Origin: Acidimicrobiaceae bacterium
GTDB taxonomy: Bacteria; Actinomycetota; Acidimicrobiia; Acidimicrobiales; RAAP-2
Reading direction: 5' to 3'
DNA: 45,565 nt
Assembly: GCA_003133545.1 (NCBI GenBank)
Contig: PKYA01000045.1
Location: forward strand, 1 to 45,565
Part shown: piece after piece, positions 44,082-45,565 of the stretch
Position numbering within the stretch: the stretch's first letter is position 1
How the letters are laid out: every line of letters starts with the position of its first letter
Notes under the pieces: model-generated
The model's database searches: none
What the model saw: only the letters and a program-made list of their open reading frames with translations
What the model was told of the DNA's origin: nothing
Translations under genes and position numbers: made by a program

Positions 44082-45565
44082 TCACGTCCTCGCGATCTCG
44101 CGCTCCTCAAAGGTTTCGATGATGTCGCCGCTCCGCAGGTCCTGGAAGTCAGAGAGGCCGACGCCGCACTCGAACCCGGCCGCCACCTCGCGTGCATCGT
44201 CTTTGAATCGCCGCAGCGACGTGATGCTGCCCTTCCAGATGACCGTGCCCTCGCGCAGGAACCGTACCTTCGAGCCCCGGGTGATCTTCCCCTCCCGCAC
44301 GTAGCAGCCGGCAATGGCACCGACGCGGGGCACCCGGAAGATCTCGCGCACCTCGGCCTCCCCGGTGACCACCTCTTCGAAGAGCGGCGAGAGGAGGCCG
44401 AGCATGGCCGCCTCGATGTCCTCGAGCAGTTTGTAGATGATCTCGTAGGTCCTGATCTCGACGTCGGAGGATTCAGCCAGCTCGCGCGAGCGCCGGTCGG
44501 GTCGCACGTTGAAGCCGATGATGGTGGCGCTCGAGGCGGCCGCCAGCTGCACGTCGTTCTCGGTGATACCCCCGATGCCGCGCAAGACGAAACTCAGCTT
44601 CACGTCCTCGCGCTCGAGGCGCTTGAGGCTCTCGGTGACGGCCTCGAGAGAGCCCTGCACATCGGCCTTGAGCACGATGTTGAGGGTGGCCATCTCGCCC
44701 CGCTGGATCTGCTCGAACAGGTCCTCGAGCTTGGCCCCTGTGGCGGCAGAGGCGACCGGCTTGTGCCCCGAGAGGCGGAACCGCTGCGCTCTCGCTTCGC
44801 CCAGCGTCCTCGCCCGCGCCAGGTCCTTGGCCGCGCGCATCTCGTCGCCGGCATGCGGCGGCTCGGAGAACCCGAGCACCTGGACGGGCGTGGAGGGAAG
44901 CGCCTCTTTCACATGGTCACCCAGGTCGTCGACCAGGGCCTTGACCTTGCCCCAGGCGGCGCCGGCCACCACGGGGTCGCCCACCCGCAAGGTGCCCTGC
45001 TGGACGATGACCGTGGCCACCGGGCCCCGGCCGGCCTCGAGGTTCGCCTCGAGCACCACGCCGCGCGCTTCGCCCTCGACCCGGGCCGTCAGCTCCTCGA
45101 CCTCGGCCAAGAGCGTGATCTGCTCGAGCAACTCGTCCATGCCGGTGCCCTGGAGGGCCGACACCTCCACCACGATGGTGTCGCCACCCCAGGCCTCGGG
45201 GACCAGCCCCCGCTCGGAGAGCTGCTGGAGGACGCGGGCGGAGTCCGCGTCGGGACGGTCCATCTTGTTGACGGCCACGATGATCGGCACCTCGGCTGCG
45301 TTGGCATGGTCGATGGCCTCGACGGTCTGGGGCATGACACCGTCATCGGCGGCGACCACGAGGACCACGATGTCGGTGGCCTGGGCCCCACGGGCCCGCA
45401 TGGCGGTGAACGCGGCGTGGCCCGGCGTGTCGATGAACGTGATCCGCTTGTCGTTCCACACCACCTGGTAGGCCCCGATGTGCTGGGTGATGCCCCCGGC
45501 TTCGCCGGCGACCACGTCGGTGGAGCGGATGCGATCGAGCAGGAGCGTCTTGCCGTGGTCGACGT
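44082..45565 (-). CDS. infB: Translation initiation factor IF-2, 5' end outside the window
   Basis: IF-2 delivers initiator tRNA to the ribosome. The visible part begins inside the G domain with [32 protein letters not shown], then [17 protein letters not shown] (G3) and NKMDRPDAD (G4), followed by IF-2 domains II-IV, ending in FEEREIART. The N-terminal domains and the first residues of G1 are cut off by the window edge; the open frame continues to the edge and the apparent start inside it is not real. The usual Ser after GKT is Leu here. Confidence 0.95.
   Translation of the reverse strand, partial: VDHGKTLLLDRIRSTDVVAGEAGGITQHIGAYQVVWNDKRITFIDTPGHAAFTAMRARGAQATDIVVLVVAADDGVMPQTVEAIDHANAAEVPIIVAVNKMDRPDADSARVLQQLSERGLVPEAWGGDTIVVEVSALQGTGMDELLEQITLLAEVEELTARVEGEARGVVLEANLEAGRGPVATVIVQQGTLRVGDPVVAGAAWGKVKALVDDLGDHVKEALPSTPVQVLGFSEPPHAGDEMRAAKDLARARTLGEARAQRFRLSGHKPVASAATGAKLEDLFEQIQRGEMATLNIVLKADVQGSLEAVTESLKRLEREDVKLSFVLRGIGGITENDVQLAAASSATIIGFNVRPDRRSRELAESSDVEIRTYEIIYKLLEDIEAAMLGLLSPLFEEVVTGEAEVREIFRVPRVGAIAGCYVREGKITRGSKVRFLREGTVIWKGSITSLRRFKDDAREVAAGFECGVGLSDFQDLRSGDIIETFEEREIART

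Overview
The window is a GC-rich (roughly 70 %) segment of an actinobacterial chromosome. Gene content and order match the Mycobacterium tuberculosis stretch that runs from infB back to lexA/nrdR: infB-rbfA-truB-ribF-rpsO-pnp-M16 peptidase-dapB, then dapA-rnj-ftsK, then miaB-miaA-dapF-hflX, then lexA/LysM protein/nrdR. LexA sites have the actinobacterial form CGAAC-N4-GTTCG. GTG and TTG starts are common, and several genes look leaderless. A meso-DAP-type wall, an RskA/SigK-type sigma pair, an Rv2578c-type radical SAM protein and ferritin-like diiron proteins beside TetR regulators suggest a deep actinobacterial lineage such as Acidimicrobiia. That class assignment is inference; no rRNA or marker comparison was possible.

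Layout. 1-47: 5' part of tRNA-Cys (minus). 85-6027: a small membrane protein, then glnD, an L,D-transpeptidase, a class E-like sortase and a DUF2332 protein on plus. 5981-8817 (minus): a DNA-damage operon of LysM membrane protein, nrdR, PIG-L deacetylase and dinB behind a promoter with three LexA boxes. 9345-11013 (plus): an atypical, lower-GC3 glycosyltransferase-like gene, then lexA with its own boxes. 11017-13585: Fpg/Nei glycosylase, a methyltransferase and an unknown protein. 13610-15831: RskA-like anti-sigma and SigK-like sigma divergent from a ferritin-like diiron protein, with SigK-type promoter motifs in both directions. 15863-23423 (minus): miaB-miaA-dapF-hflX-dapC-dapD-dapE. 23643-25932: a secreted Ser/Thr-rich protein, a GNAT acetyltransferase, and thrB ending the ftsK-dac-thrB operon (to 29628). 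29740-30753: a LexA-boxed radical SAM gene divergent from ftsK. 30781-45565 (minus): rnj, dapA, a TetR/diiron operon, a TetR/rhomboid pair, dapB, M16 peptidase, pnp, rpsO, ribF, truB, rbfA and 5'-truncated infB.

How the genes work together. Three themes stand out. First, a compact SOS regulon: lexA, a LysM cell-division-inhibitor-like protein, nrdR, dinB and an Rv2578c-like gene all sit behind exact LexA palindromes, and ftsK shares one of them. Second, all six genes of the succinylase route to meso-DAP (dapA-F) lie within about 22 kb, alongside L,D-transpeptidase, D,D-carboxypeptidase and sortase genes for the wall. DapF is unusual in having Ser where the first catalytic Cys is expected. Third, two non-heme diiron proteins are each under dedicated local control, one by a SigK/RskA-type pair and one by TetR. 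No CRISPR array, IS element or prophage was seen.
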